A stretch of DNA of 6,579 bases, from positions 1-6,579 of the forward strand of contig DRBW01000018.1 of the NCBI GenBank assembly GCA_011042705.1, written 5' to 3'. The translations under genes were made by a program, and so were the position numbers. The DNA comes from Caldifarciminota bacterium (GTDB lineage: Bacteria > Hydrothermota > Hydrothermia > B15-G9 > DRBW01). Of this stretch, positions 1 to 5,891 are shown in pieces. The notes beneath the pieces are model-generated. The model made no database searches. It saw nothing but the letters and a program-made list of their open reading frames with translations, and had not been told where the DNA came from. Numbering within the stretch: position 1 is the stretch's first letter; each line of letters begins with the position of its first letter.

Positions 1-1036
1 CGGTGAAGTCGTCGACGATGCCGTTATCGCAGACGTCACCGTTACGATGGCCTTTCCGAAGACGGGGCACTTCCTCTATCCGGGAAAGCTGTTCACCGGG
101 GAGCTGGTTGTTGCCGACATAGGGATACCGAGAAACATAGCAGAAGGCAGGATCAAGCGGGTGACGGTGGAGGAGGACGACGTGCGGGAGATACTGCCCG
201 TCAGGTTGGGCCACGAACACAAGGGAGACGTCGGACGGGTTCTGGTCATCGCGGGTTCGAGGGGGTTTACCGGCGCAGCATCGCTGACTTCCCTCGCGAG
301 CATGAGGATGGGCGCCGGCCTCACCTATCTGGCGATCCCCGAGAGCCTTAACCCCATCCTCGAGGCCAAGGTCACGGAGGTTATCACTCTGCCTGTCGCC
401 GAGGTTGACGGCAGCATCAGCGAGGAAGCCATCGATGGGCTTCTCGGGGGCAAGTACGACGGCATAGCGATCGGCCCAGGCCTTTCCAGAAAGGAAAGCG
501 CCGTCAAGGCCGTATCCCGGCTGCTGGAAAAATATCGGGGGCCCCTTGTGATCGACGCCGATGGCGTCTGGGCTCTGAAGGGGAGGCTGGACCTTCTCAG
601 GAACAGGGAGATTCCGGCGATCCTCACCCCCCATCCGGGTGAGCTCGGGCACCTCCTCGATCTCAGCCCCGATGAGGTGGACAGGAACAGGATGGAAATA
701 GCAGTTGAGTTTGCCGTGAAGCACGGGGTGATACTCGTCCTGAAGGGCGCCCCGACGGTCATCGGAACGCCGGGAGGATTTCTATGGATAAATACCACCG
801 GCAATCCGGGGCTCGCCTCGGGCGGCACGGGGGACGTGCTCACGGGCATGATAGTCTCTCTCCTCGCCCAGGGGGTTCCTCCTGTTGAATCGGCCATAGC
901 GGGAGTTTATCTTCACGGGCTGGCCGGGGACCTCGCTGCGGCCGATCTCTCCGAATATTCCCTTATGGCTGGAGACCTTCTCGATTACATTCCCGAGGCC
1001 ATAAACTACCTGACCAGCTACGATGAAGAGGATTAA
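1..1036 (+). CDS. nnr: Bifunctional NAD(P)H-hydrate epimerase / ADP-dependent dehydratase, 5' end missing
   Basis: Repairs NAD(P)H that has been hydrated by damage. The N-terminal YjeF domain epimerises the hydrate and the C-terminal ribokinase-like domain dehydrates it using ADP (family knowledge). The reading frame is open from base 2, so the gene starts outside the window; about 344 residues are visible of a usual 500 or so. The first residues (ADVTVT, then PKTGHFLYPG and DIGIP) are the end of the epimerase domain. Numbering from the ATG codon at 47, which is internal, the dehydratase domain shows HKGDVGRVLVIAGS (58-71), the Gly-rich FTGAA (74-78), AIGPGLS (141-147), VIDADGVWAL (168-177), TPHPGE (194-199), VLKGAP (231-236) and GGTGDVLTG (259-267). 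D263 in the last motif is the expected catalytic base. All expected dehydratase motifs are intact. The stop overlaps the start of the next gene by 14 nt, which suggests co-translation although the functions look unrelated. Confidence 0.95.
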   Translation, partial: GEVVDDAVIADVTVTMAFPKTGHFLYPGKLFTGELVVADIGIPRNIAEGRIKRVTVEEDDVREILPVRLGHEHKGDVGRVLVIAGSRGFTGAASLTSLASMRMGAGLTYLAIPESLNPILEAKVTEVITLPVAEVDGSISEEAIDGLLGGKYDGIAIGPGLSRKESAVKAVSRLLEKYRGPLVIDADGVWALKGRLDLLRNREIPAILTPHPGELGHLLDLSPDEVDRNRMEIAVEFAVKHGVILVLKGAPTVIGTPGGFLWINTTGNPGLASGGTGDVLTGMIVSLLAQGVPPVESAIAGVYLHGLAGDLAAADLSEYSLMAGDLLDYIPEAINYLTSYDEED

Positions 1037-2501
1037 AACCATACTGGCGGCCCTTCTCCTGGTCGGCGAGCTTTTCGCGTTCAAGGTCTTCAACGTTTCC
1101 ACCTTCAATTATGTCAACTCCATAGTCAGGCACGGCGACAGGCTCTGCGTCGGCACCGACGGCGGAGTTGTGCTCTATTCGCCGTCTTCCCGTCGCGTGA
1201 GGGCAACACTCGTGACCGAGAGGCCTGTGGTTCTCGCGGTTCCCGATCCCCTGTCTCCTGATATCTTTTTCGTGGAGGGGATGAGCCTCAGGAGGTGGGC
1301 GCCCAACTTCAGAAATTCCAGCTGGCTCGCTGACCTTCCCGGCATGCCGACTTCCCTGGGAGTTGACAGGGATCACCTTTACCTCGAAATCGGCGGGACG
1401 ATCTACAGGTATAGCAAGATCGGCGTCAGGGAAGGAAGCGGAGGCGCGGGTGATAACGTAGTCTGGTGCGGGAAGCGGGGGTCGATCTCCGCGGACGATC
1501 CGATTATTGCTCCCCTGATGCCCCATTTTATCGACAGCAGAACCATGGGGACCGTGGATATGAAGGTGTTTTACAGGGATATGGACAGGCTGTGGGTCGG
1601 AACCGAAGGCCTCGGCCTCTACCTCTATTCGATCAACACCTGGCAGGTCAGGGATTCCCTGCATTTTGGCCTTATAACGGGCGATGTATGGGCTATATAC
1701 AGAGATGGTCCCGACGTCTGGTTTGGAGGTAGCCGCGGGATCACGCGGAAGAGAAAGGATCAGTGGATACCCTATTCTCGCGAGGGGATGATGATCTCTT
1801 TCGACCCCCTGATAACGGATATAGTCGGCGATTCCTCCTTCATATGGTTCGGCACGAATCGAGGCCTGCTGAGGTTCAGAAAGAAGGACGACACCTTCTG
1901 GGCATTTTCGGCATCGCTTCCCTCCGTCTACGTCAGGTCCCTGGACGAGATCATGGACAGGCTCTGGATCTCCTGCGACGAAGGACTTTTCTACATCGTG
2001 CCGCCGGCGGGTCCTTATTCACGGGTAATCCTCGGGACAGCGGTCAATCAGGTTCTATTTCATTCCGGACTTTTCTATTATCTTACCGAGAAGGGGGTTT
2101 ACAGGGCGGCCGAGAAAAAGCCGTCGTCGGTTACACCTCTGGAGGATCCGAGGGGCTGGCTGGATTTCAGGACTTTCTGTGGAACTTCTTACGGCAACAG
2201 GCTTTTCTTCGTGACGGAGGCGGGGCTCGTGGTCTATGACGCAGGCAGGGATACCTTCGGCTACTCGACCCCGCCCATAAGCCCAAAGGGTTCTGACAGG
2301 ATCCGGTGCTCCGCCTCGGGAGGTTACTTCTTCCTCACCTCCCGGTCAGGGCTCGAGATGATGAAAATATCCGATTTCCACTGGAGGGTTCTCACGAGCT
2401 ACGACGGACTTCCCGATGAAGAAGTGCTCAGCGTTCTGGCCGACGGAGATACCCTGTGGGTGGGAACGAAGAAAGGGCTTTCGGTGATAACGGGATGGTA
2501 A
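1023..2501 (+). CDS. Exported multi-repeat beta-propeller protein (Reg_prop-like), function unknown
   Basis: 492 residues. The N-terminus is a clear signal peptide: MKRIKT followed by a hydrophobic core to about residue 20. It has no lipobox Cys, so the product is probably periplasmic or surface-exposed. The rest is a string of short beta repeats with a W-x-G-T-x-x-G-L type core: LCVGTDGGVVLYS (41-53), LWVGTEGLGLYLYS (190-203), VWFGGSRGI (232-240), IWFGTNRGLLRF (274-285), LWISCDEGLFYI (314-325), FFVTEAGLVVYD (395-406) and LWVGTKKGLSVITGW (478-492). Weaker copies lie near 81, 119, 357 and 436. Spacing is about 38-43 residues, giving roughly 11-12 blades, so one large or two smaller propellers. 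This core resembles the two-component-regulator propeller repeats of sensor kinases, but no membrane helix, kinase or DNA-binding domain follows. The start is supported by the signal peptide. Its ribosome binding site is weak, and the 14-nt overlap with nnr suggests translational coupling. A propeller fold is likely; the role is unknown. Confidence 0.85.
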   Translation: MKRIKTILAALLLVGELFAFKVFNVSTFNYVNSIVRHGDRLCVGTDGGVVLYSPSSRRVRATLVTERPVVLAVPDPLSPDIFFVEGMSLRRWAPNFRNSSWLADLPGMPTSLGVDRDHLYLEIGGTIYRYSKIGVREGSGGAGDNVVWCGKRGSISADDPIIAPLMPHFIDSRTMGTVDMKVFYRDMDRLWVGTEGLGLYLYSINTWQVRDSLHFGLITGDVWAIYRDGPDVWFGGSRGITRKRKDQWIPYSREGMMISFDPLITDIVGDSSFIWFGTNRGLLRFRKKDDTFWAFSASLPSVYVRSLDEIMDRLWISCDEGLFYIVPPAGPYSRVILGTAVNQVLFHSGLFYYLTEKGVYRAAEKKPSSVTPLEDPRGWLDFRTFCGTSYGNRLFFVTEAGLVVYDAGRDTFGYSTPPISPKGSDRIRCSASGGYFFLTSRSGLEMMKISDFHWRVLTSYDGLPDEEVLSVLADGDTLWVGTKKGLSVITGW

Positions 2502-2686
2502 AGGTCATCATAGAAGGCAAAGAGATCGAACTGGAAAAGGGGGGACAGGTGTACCAGATAATGTCGAGGCTCGATCTTAATCCAGAGGAATTTCTGGCCC
2601 TCAAGGACGGCAGGCTGATTCCCGACGACGAGTATGTGAGGGATGGAGAGACCATCGAGTTTCTGCGGGTCACGTCGCGGGGCTGA
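2495..2686 (+). CDS. Small MoaD/ThiS-type beta-grasp (ubiquitin-like) protein with an Arg-Gly C-terminus
   Basis: 63 residues from the ATG at 2495. The layout fits the MoaD/ThiS sulfur-carrier fold: a beta hairpin (VKVIIEGKEIEL), a helix region (VYQIMSRLDLNPEEF), then LALKDGRLIPDDEYVRDGETIEFLRV and a short tail. Family members normally end in Gly-Gly, whose last Gly is adenylated by an E1-like enzyme and converted to a thiocarboxylate for thiamin, molybdopterin or tRNA sulfur chemistry. Here the tail reads T-S-R-G, so the terminal Gly is kept but the one before it is Arg. No E1-like, ThiG, MoaE or tRNA-thiolase gene is nearby, so the pathway cannot be assigned. The gene overlaps the propeller gene by 7 nt. 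An in-frame GTG at 2456, with GGAG at 2445-2448, would add 13 residues that do not fit the fold, so the ATG is preferred, but its own ribosome binding site is poor. Confidence 0.8.
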   Translation: MVKVIIEGKEIELEKGGQVYQIMSRLDLNPEEFLALKDGRLIPDDEYVRDGETIEFLRVTSRG

Positions 2687-2706
2687 GTTTCCCCTGCCCC
2701 CGCTTT
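2677..2706 (+). terminator. Possible intrinsic terminator across the stop codon of the small beta-grasp gene
   Basis: GCGGGG (2677-2682) can pair with CCCCGC (2698-2703) as six G-C pairs. A seventh pair, C2683 with G2696, forms if C2697 bulges out. The loop is about 12 nt and only three T follow (2704-2706), so the U tract is weak. Its place between two tightly packed gene groups and just ahead of a promoter supports a terminator, but the left arm is coding sequence and the pairing could be chance in GC-rich DNA. Confidence 0.4.
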
Positions 2707-2722
2707 GAACTGCCTATCTGCG

Positions 2723-2751
2723 TTGACATACGGGCTCTGAGCGGTTAAACT
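2723..2751 (+). promoter_or_regulatory. Sigma70-like promoter for the TPR-HNH-Omp85 gene group
   Basis: A perfect -35 box TTGACA lies at 2723-2728. After a 17-nt spacer comes TAAACT (2746-2751), which matches the -10 consensus at 4 of 6 positions. Transcription would begin near 2758, leaving a leader of about 25 nt before the ATG at 2785. It lies in the only sizeable intergenic gap of the window, 98 nt. No operator or riboswitch fold is evident in the short leader. Confidence 0.65.
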
Positions 2752-2771
2752 AATACGAAATATCAAGCTCT

Positions 2772-2776
2772 GGAGG
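2772..2776 (+). promoter_or_regulatory. Strong Shine-Dalgarno of the TPR gene
   Basis: GGAGG ends 8 nt before the ATG at 2785. It favours this ATG over the next in-frame ATG at 2797 and is the clearest ribosome binding site in the window, as expected for the first gene of a transcript. Confidence 0.8.
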
Positions 2777-2784
2777 ATGAAATA

Positions 2785-4014
2785 ATGGGAAAAAACATGA
2801 AGGCATTGATATTGATTGGTGCCATAACTGCTGGCTTTGGCATGCTCGGCGCTCAGGAGAACTCCGCGCCTGAGACCACGACCGCGATAAGGGATTCCGC
2901 CAAGGTGTGGTACTCGATAGGAAAGGACTACTTCATCAAGAAGAGGTATGAGGATGCCGTCAGGAATTTCAAAAGGGCCCTCGAGTACGATTCGACCTTT
3001 GTTGAGGCATACCTCGACATGGCAAGGGCTTATCTTGCTCTCGGCAACATGGATTCGGCGGAAGTGGCTTACAGGAAAGTCGCTCAGATTGACCCCCACG
3101 ATTCCAGGGGCTGGCAGGGCCTCGGTTTTCTCTACGGCATATTGAAAAAAGATGTGGACAAAGGTGTGGAGTATTACAGGAAGGCACTGGAAGTGGATCC
3201 CGAGAACAACGACGCGAGGTTCGGTTTGGCCTCGCTTCTCGATAAGGCGGGCAGGGCTGCTGAGGCTGATTCCGTTTATTTACAGGCCCTGGCAAGAGAT
3301 CCCGATAATCCGGGGATCAAAAGGGCCTACGGTCTCTTTCTGAATTCACAGGGCAGGTACGATGAAGCAGTTAAATATCTCAAGGAAGTCCTGCCCGTTT
3401 TTAAGGACGACGAAGATCTGAGGAAGGCTCTCCTCGATGCCTGTCTCAAGTCGGGCGAAAGGGAGAACCTTGAGACCGCGCTGGAAGACGTAAACTACCT
3501 CATAGGGAAGGATTCCACCAATTACACCCATTACCTGAAGAGGGCCGATATATACGAGAAGCTCGGCAAGTACAAGTTAGCCCTCAAGGATTATGACAGG
3601 GCGATAGAACTGGCTAAGGGCTATACTCCGATTCCATATTTGAAGAAGGCGAACCTGCTCGTCGATAAACTCAAAGATTACGCGGCTGCCAGGGCTGTGT
3701 TGAGGGAGGCGCTGAAGCTAGATTTCCCCAACGACGACCTGAAGGCGGCCGCCTACGACCTTCTCGGCGATACTTACATGACCTCGGCCAGGATCGCTCG
3801 CAAGGAGGGTGACGACCTGAGGAAAAGGGGTCTCGAAAAAGAGGCGAGGCAGAAGTATGCGGAGGCGGTGGAGAATTACGATAAGGCCATAGCTGAGTAT
3901 CAGAAGGCTCTATCCCTGAATTCGCCCAAGTGGGTTGAGTACGCCAGGAAACAGATAGCAAGGGCGAAGAAAGTCAGGCAGAAAGCCTGGAGAAAATCAC
4001 AGGGGATCGAGTGA
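2785..4014 (+). CDS. Exported TPR-repeat protein
   Basis: 409 residues. The N-terminus MGKNMK plus a hydrophobic stretch (7-22) ending in LGAQ looks like a Sec signal peptide, with cleavage probably after A23. There is no lipobox Cys, so the product is likely periplasmic. Most of the mature protein is tetratricopeptide repeats of about 34 residues with the usual G-Y-A/F-P pattern: roughly 39-72, 73-106, 107-141, 142-176, 177-210, 247-280 and 283-316. A poorer repeat covers 213-245, and a longer irregular helical pair covers 320-380. The tail from 387 is basic (RKQIARAKKVRQKAWRK). TPR arrays are protein-binding scaffolds, and in Gram-negative bacteria exported ones often serve outer-membrane or secretion assemblies. 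The Omp85-type gene two positions downstream makes an envelope-assembly role plausible, but that is inference. It is the first gene after a good promoter and ribosome binding site, and it ends 9 nt before the HNH gene. Confidence 0.9.
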   Translation: MGKNMKALILIGAITAGFGMLGAQENSAPETTTAIRDSAKVWYSIGKDYFIKKRYEDAVRNFKRALEYDSTFVEAYLDMARAYLALGNMDSAEVAYRKVAQIDPHDSRGWQGLGFLYGILKKDVDKGVEYYRKALEVDPENNDARFGLASLLDKAGRAAEADSVYLQALARDPDNPGIKRAYGLFLNSQGRYDEAVKYLKEVLPVFKDDEDLRKALLDACLKSGERENLETALEDVNYLIGKDSTNYTHYLKRADIYEKLGKYKLALKDYDRAIELAKGYTPIPYLKKANLLVDKLKDYAAARAVLREALKLDFPNDDLKAAAYDLLGDTYMTSARIARKEGDDLRKRGLEKEARQKYAEAVENYDKAIAEYQKALSLNSPKWVEYARKQIARAKKVRQKAWRKSQGIE

Positions 4015-4023
4015 TCGGCAGAG

Positions 4024-4533
4024 ATGTCACTTAAAGGAAAAGTTCTTGTCCTCAATCAGAATTATGAGCCTCTTAACATATGTACCGTTAGGAGGGCTAT
4101 CACCCTTCTCTATCTCGGCAAAGCCGAGACGGTGATCACTTACAACGGCGAAAAATTCCGCTCGGAAAAACTGGCCATAGAGAGGCCCAGCGTCGTGAAG
4201 CTGTTCAGGTATATAAGGGTGAAGAGGAGAGAGATCCCTCTTACCAAAAAGAATATACTCAGGCGCGATAATTACACCTGTCAGTACTGTGGGACCCGGG
4301 AAGGTCCTATGACGGTGGATCACGTTATACCCAAGAGGCTCGGGGGCGAGGACAGCTGGGAGAACCTCGTCTGTGCCTGTCTCGCCTGTAACAATAAGAA
4401 AGGGGATAGGACGCCGGAAGAGGCGGGGATGAAGCTCCTCAGGAAGCCGAGGCGGCCCAACTACTTCATTTTCATGTTCAACGGACAGAAGATCCCCGAC
4501 GAGAGGTGGAAACCCTTTCTCTTCATGGAGTAA
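4024..4533 (+). CDS. HNH endonuclease-family protein (small chromosomal type)
   Basis: 169 residues. Residues 1-80 form a conserved leader module (VLVLNQNYEPLNICTVRRAI at 7-26, then a basic region up to LRRDNYTC). It is followed by a zinc-ribbon HNH domain: C86-x-x-C89, the D99-H100 pair in TVDHVIPKRLGG, E113-N114, C119-x-x-C122 and NNKKGDRT (123-130). The four Cys should bind structural zinc, while H100 and N114 with the later Asn would form the metal-dependent nuclease site. All key residues are present, so activity is plausible. This short type is widespread on bacterial chromosomes and its job is generally unknown. Nothing nearby looks like a restriction methylase, intron or intein. The ATG follows the TPR stop by 9 nt with only a weak purine-rich ribosome binding site. 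The TAA stop lies 3 nt before the next start and in the same frame. Confidence 0.93.
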   Translation: MSLKGKVLVLNQNYEPLNICTVRRAITLLYLGKAETVITYNGEKFRSEKLAIERPSVVKLFRYIRVKRREIPLTKKNILRRDNYTCQYCGTREGPMTVDHVIPKRLGGEDSWENLVCACLACNNKKGDRTPEEAGMKLLRKPRRPNYFIFMFNGQKIPDERWKPFLFME

Positions 4534-4539
4534 AGGTTG
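4527..4539 (+). promoter_or_regulatory. Ribosome binding site and TTG start of the Omp85-like gene
   Basis: GGAG at 4527-4530 lies inside the last codons of the HNH gene and is 6 nt from TTG (4537-4539). The HNH stop TAA (4531-4533) is in the same frame as the Omp85 gene, so no start upstream of 4537 is possible. The next in-frame TTG, at 4570, would remove most of the putative signal sequence. Confidence 0.6.
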
Positions 4540-5889
4540 TTCCCGGAGTGCCTGCTTTTTCTTTCCCTTTTGTCCCACCCCCTCGAGAAGGTTGAAATCC
4601 GTGGCATTACGAGTTTTCCAGAGTCTCAGATAGAGGGCCTTCTTGAGCCCTATTTCGGCTCCGAAGTCGATTCTTCCCTGATAGAAAAACTGGCAGCCGA
4701 GATCCTGGATTTCTACGGCAATAGGGGTTTCCCCTTTGTCAGTGTTCGCCCGGAATACCTGAGGAAGTCAAGGGAAGGAATGACCCTCGTCCTGAGGGTG
4801 GAGGAGGGGAAACCCGTGGTGATATCAGGCCTTCGGTTCGTCGGCTCAGAGAAAACGAAGAGGGATGTTCTCCTGAGGTTTTTCCGCGACGAGGGGAAGC
4901 TCTTCAGCCTCGCCAGACTGAGAGAGGAGATTGCTGAGGCCAATTCCTCGGGCTATGTCGAGGTCCTCGGTTTTTCAGTGGATACCTCCGGGGGGAGGTC
5001 GGATCTCGTCATAGCGCTGGAGGAGAAGAGAGTCAACAGTGCCGACGGCGCCCTCCTCTACGACCAGAGAAGAAAAAACCTCGGGGGCTATCTGGAAGTC
5101 GGTGCACCCAATTTAATGGGGACGGGCAGGTCTTTGGCTCTCAGCTACAGGAGGGTCTCCCTCGGGGAACAGAAGTTCGAATTGAGCTACAGGGAGCCCT
5201 GGATTTTCGGCACAGACTTTTATACCGAGGGGAAAATTTTCTACCATTTCGCGGAATCCCTTTTCATAAAACGCTCGGTTTGCGCCAGGGTCGGTTTAAA
5301 GCGAAAGATTGAATTTTACATCGGCGAGAAATACGAGGACAACGTCGATATGGGCGGCAATGAAAGGGAGTCGAATTTTCTGAGCCTCCTCGGATTTAAG
5401 GCAGAGAGATTTTCAGGGGCCTATTTGCCCAGGAGGGGCATCAGCCTGAAGTCGGAGGTACAGGTTTCCGGGACGAAGCAATCTGGTTTCCTTTTTGCCG
5501 GATGGCGCTTCCCCGGATCAGGGCGCTTGAACCTGTCATTTCGGGTTGATCTCAGGTTCGTCAGGAAAAAGGGGGGTGAGAAAAATTTCGACCTCATAAC
5601 ATACGGCGGGAGCGGTTCCCTGAGGGGATACAGGGAAGGCAGGTTCCTCGCGAGTCAGGTAGCCGTCGCGGGGCTGGAGATGGGATATAACCTGACGGCA
5701 AAATCCTGCCTCTCGGCCTTCGTTGAGGGTGGAATGGTGAAGGCGGAAAAAGCCCAGTTTCCTGTGGGATACGGGATCTCAGCCCTTTTGCCGGCGAGAT
5801 CCGGTTTTTTGAAGCTGTCCTATGCCCTCTCGCGCGAACGAGATTTCTCCGAAGGGTTGATCCACCTGTCCTATTCCCTTCTGTTTTGA
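4537..5889 (+). CDS. Omp85/BamA-TamA superfamily outer-membrane protein with two POTRA domains
   Basis: 450 residues from TTG. Residues 1-14 (MFPECLLFLSLLSH) are a very short hydrophobic leader with no Lys or Arg, so export depends on an atypical signal peptide or the start is uncertain. Residues 17-90 (VEIRGITSFPES to LVLRVEEGKP) and about 93-165 (VVISGLRFVGSEKT to LVIALEEKR) each fit a POTRA module. The rest, about 280 residues, is alternating beta-barrel sequence. It contains GAPNLMGTGRSLALSY (189-204), YREPWIFG (218-225), LPRRGISL (297-304), the Omp85 signature GGSGSLRGYREGRF (357-370; R363-G364-Y365) and a last strand ending in aromatic F450, the usual signal for barrel assembly. Family members insert or translocate proteins or lipids at the outer membrane. 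BamA normally has five POTRAs and TamA three, so this is probably neither; it could be a TpsB- or TamA-like paralogue or another surface-antigen type. It lies in one transcript with a periplasmic TPR protein. Confidence 0.88.
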   Translation: MFPECLLFLSLLSHPLEKVEIRGITSFPESQIEGLLEPYFGSEVDSSLIEKLAAEILDFYGNRGFPFVSVRPEYLRKSREGMTLVLRVEEGKPVVISGLRFVGSEKTKRDVLLRFFRDEGKLFSLARLREEIAEANSSGYVEVLGFSVDTSGGRSDLVIALEEKRVNSADGALLYDQRRKNLGGYLEVGAPNLMGTGRSLALSYRRVSLGEQKFELSYREPWIFGTDFYTEGKIFYHFAESLFIKRSVCARVGLKRKIEFYIGEKYEDNVDMGGNERESNFLSLLGFKAERFSGAYLPRRGISLKSEVQVSGTKQSGFLFAGWRFPGSGRLNLSFRVDLRFVRKKGGEKNFDLITYGGSGSLRGYREGRFLASQVAVAGLEMGYNLTAKSCLSAFVEGGMVKAEKAQFPVGYGISALLPARSGFLKLSYALSRERDFSEGLIHLSYSLLF

Positions 5890-5891
5890 GT

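Noticed and set aside
325..897. 190-residue open frame on the minus strand inside nnr
   Set aside because: The + strand carries every conserved dehydratase motif. The antisense product is low-complexity Ser/Pro/Arg.
963..1664. 233-residue open frame on the minus strand
   Set aside because: It lies antisense to the nnr end and the propeller gene, whose products have clear motifs and repeats. Its translation has no recognisable domain and is rich in Pro, His and Arg, as expected for a shadow frame.
2456..2494. GTG start at 2456 for the small beta-grasp protein, with GGAG 7 nt upstream
   Set aside because: The 13 extra residues (MGGNEERAFGDNG) precede the natural first beta strand and overlap the last propeller repeat. 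Without homologue alignment the ATG at 2495 fits the family better, although the ribosome binding site argues the other way.
2751..2756. TAATAC as an alternative -10 box
   Set aside because: It would be 22 nt from the TTGACA, too far for a normal spacer. TAAACT at 17 nt is preferred.
2428..3099. 223-residue open frame on the minus strand
   Set aside because: It runs antisense across the small beta-grasp gene, the promoter and the TPR start, and has no recognisable domain. The + strand genes account for the coding signal.
4024..4533. HNH gene as a homing endonuclease or restriction enzyme from a mobile element
   Set aside because: No methylase, intron, intein, integrase or repeats flank it. 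It shares tight operon spacing with its neighbours and looks like the common chromosomal type.
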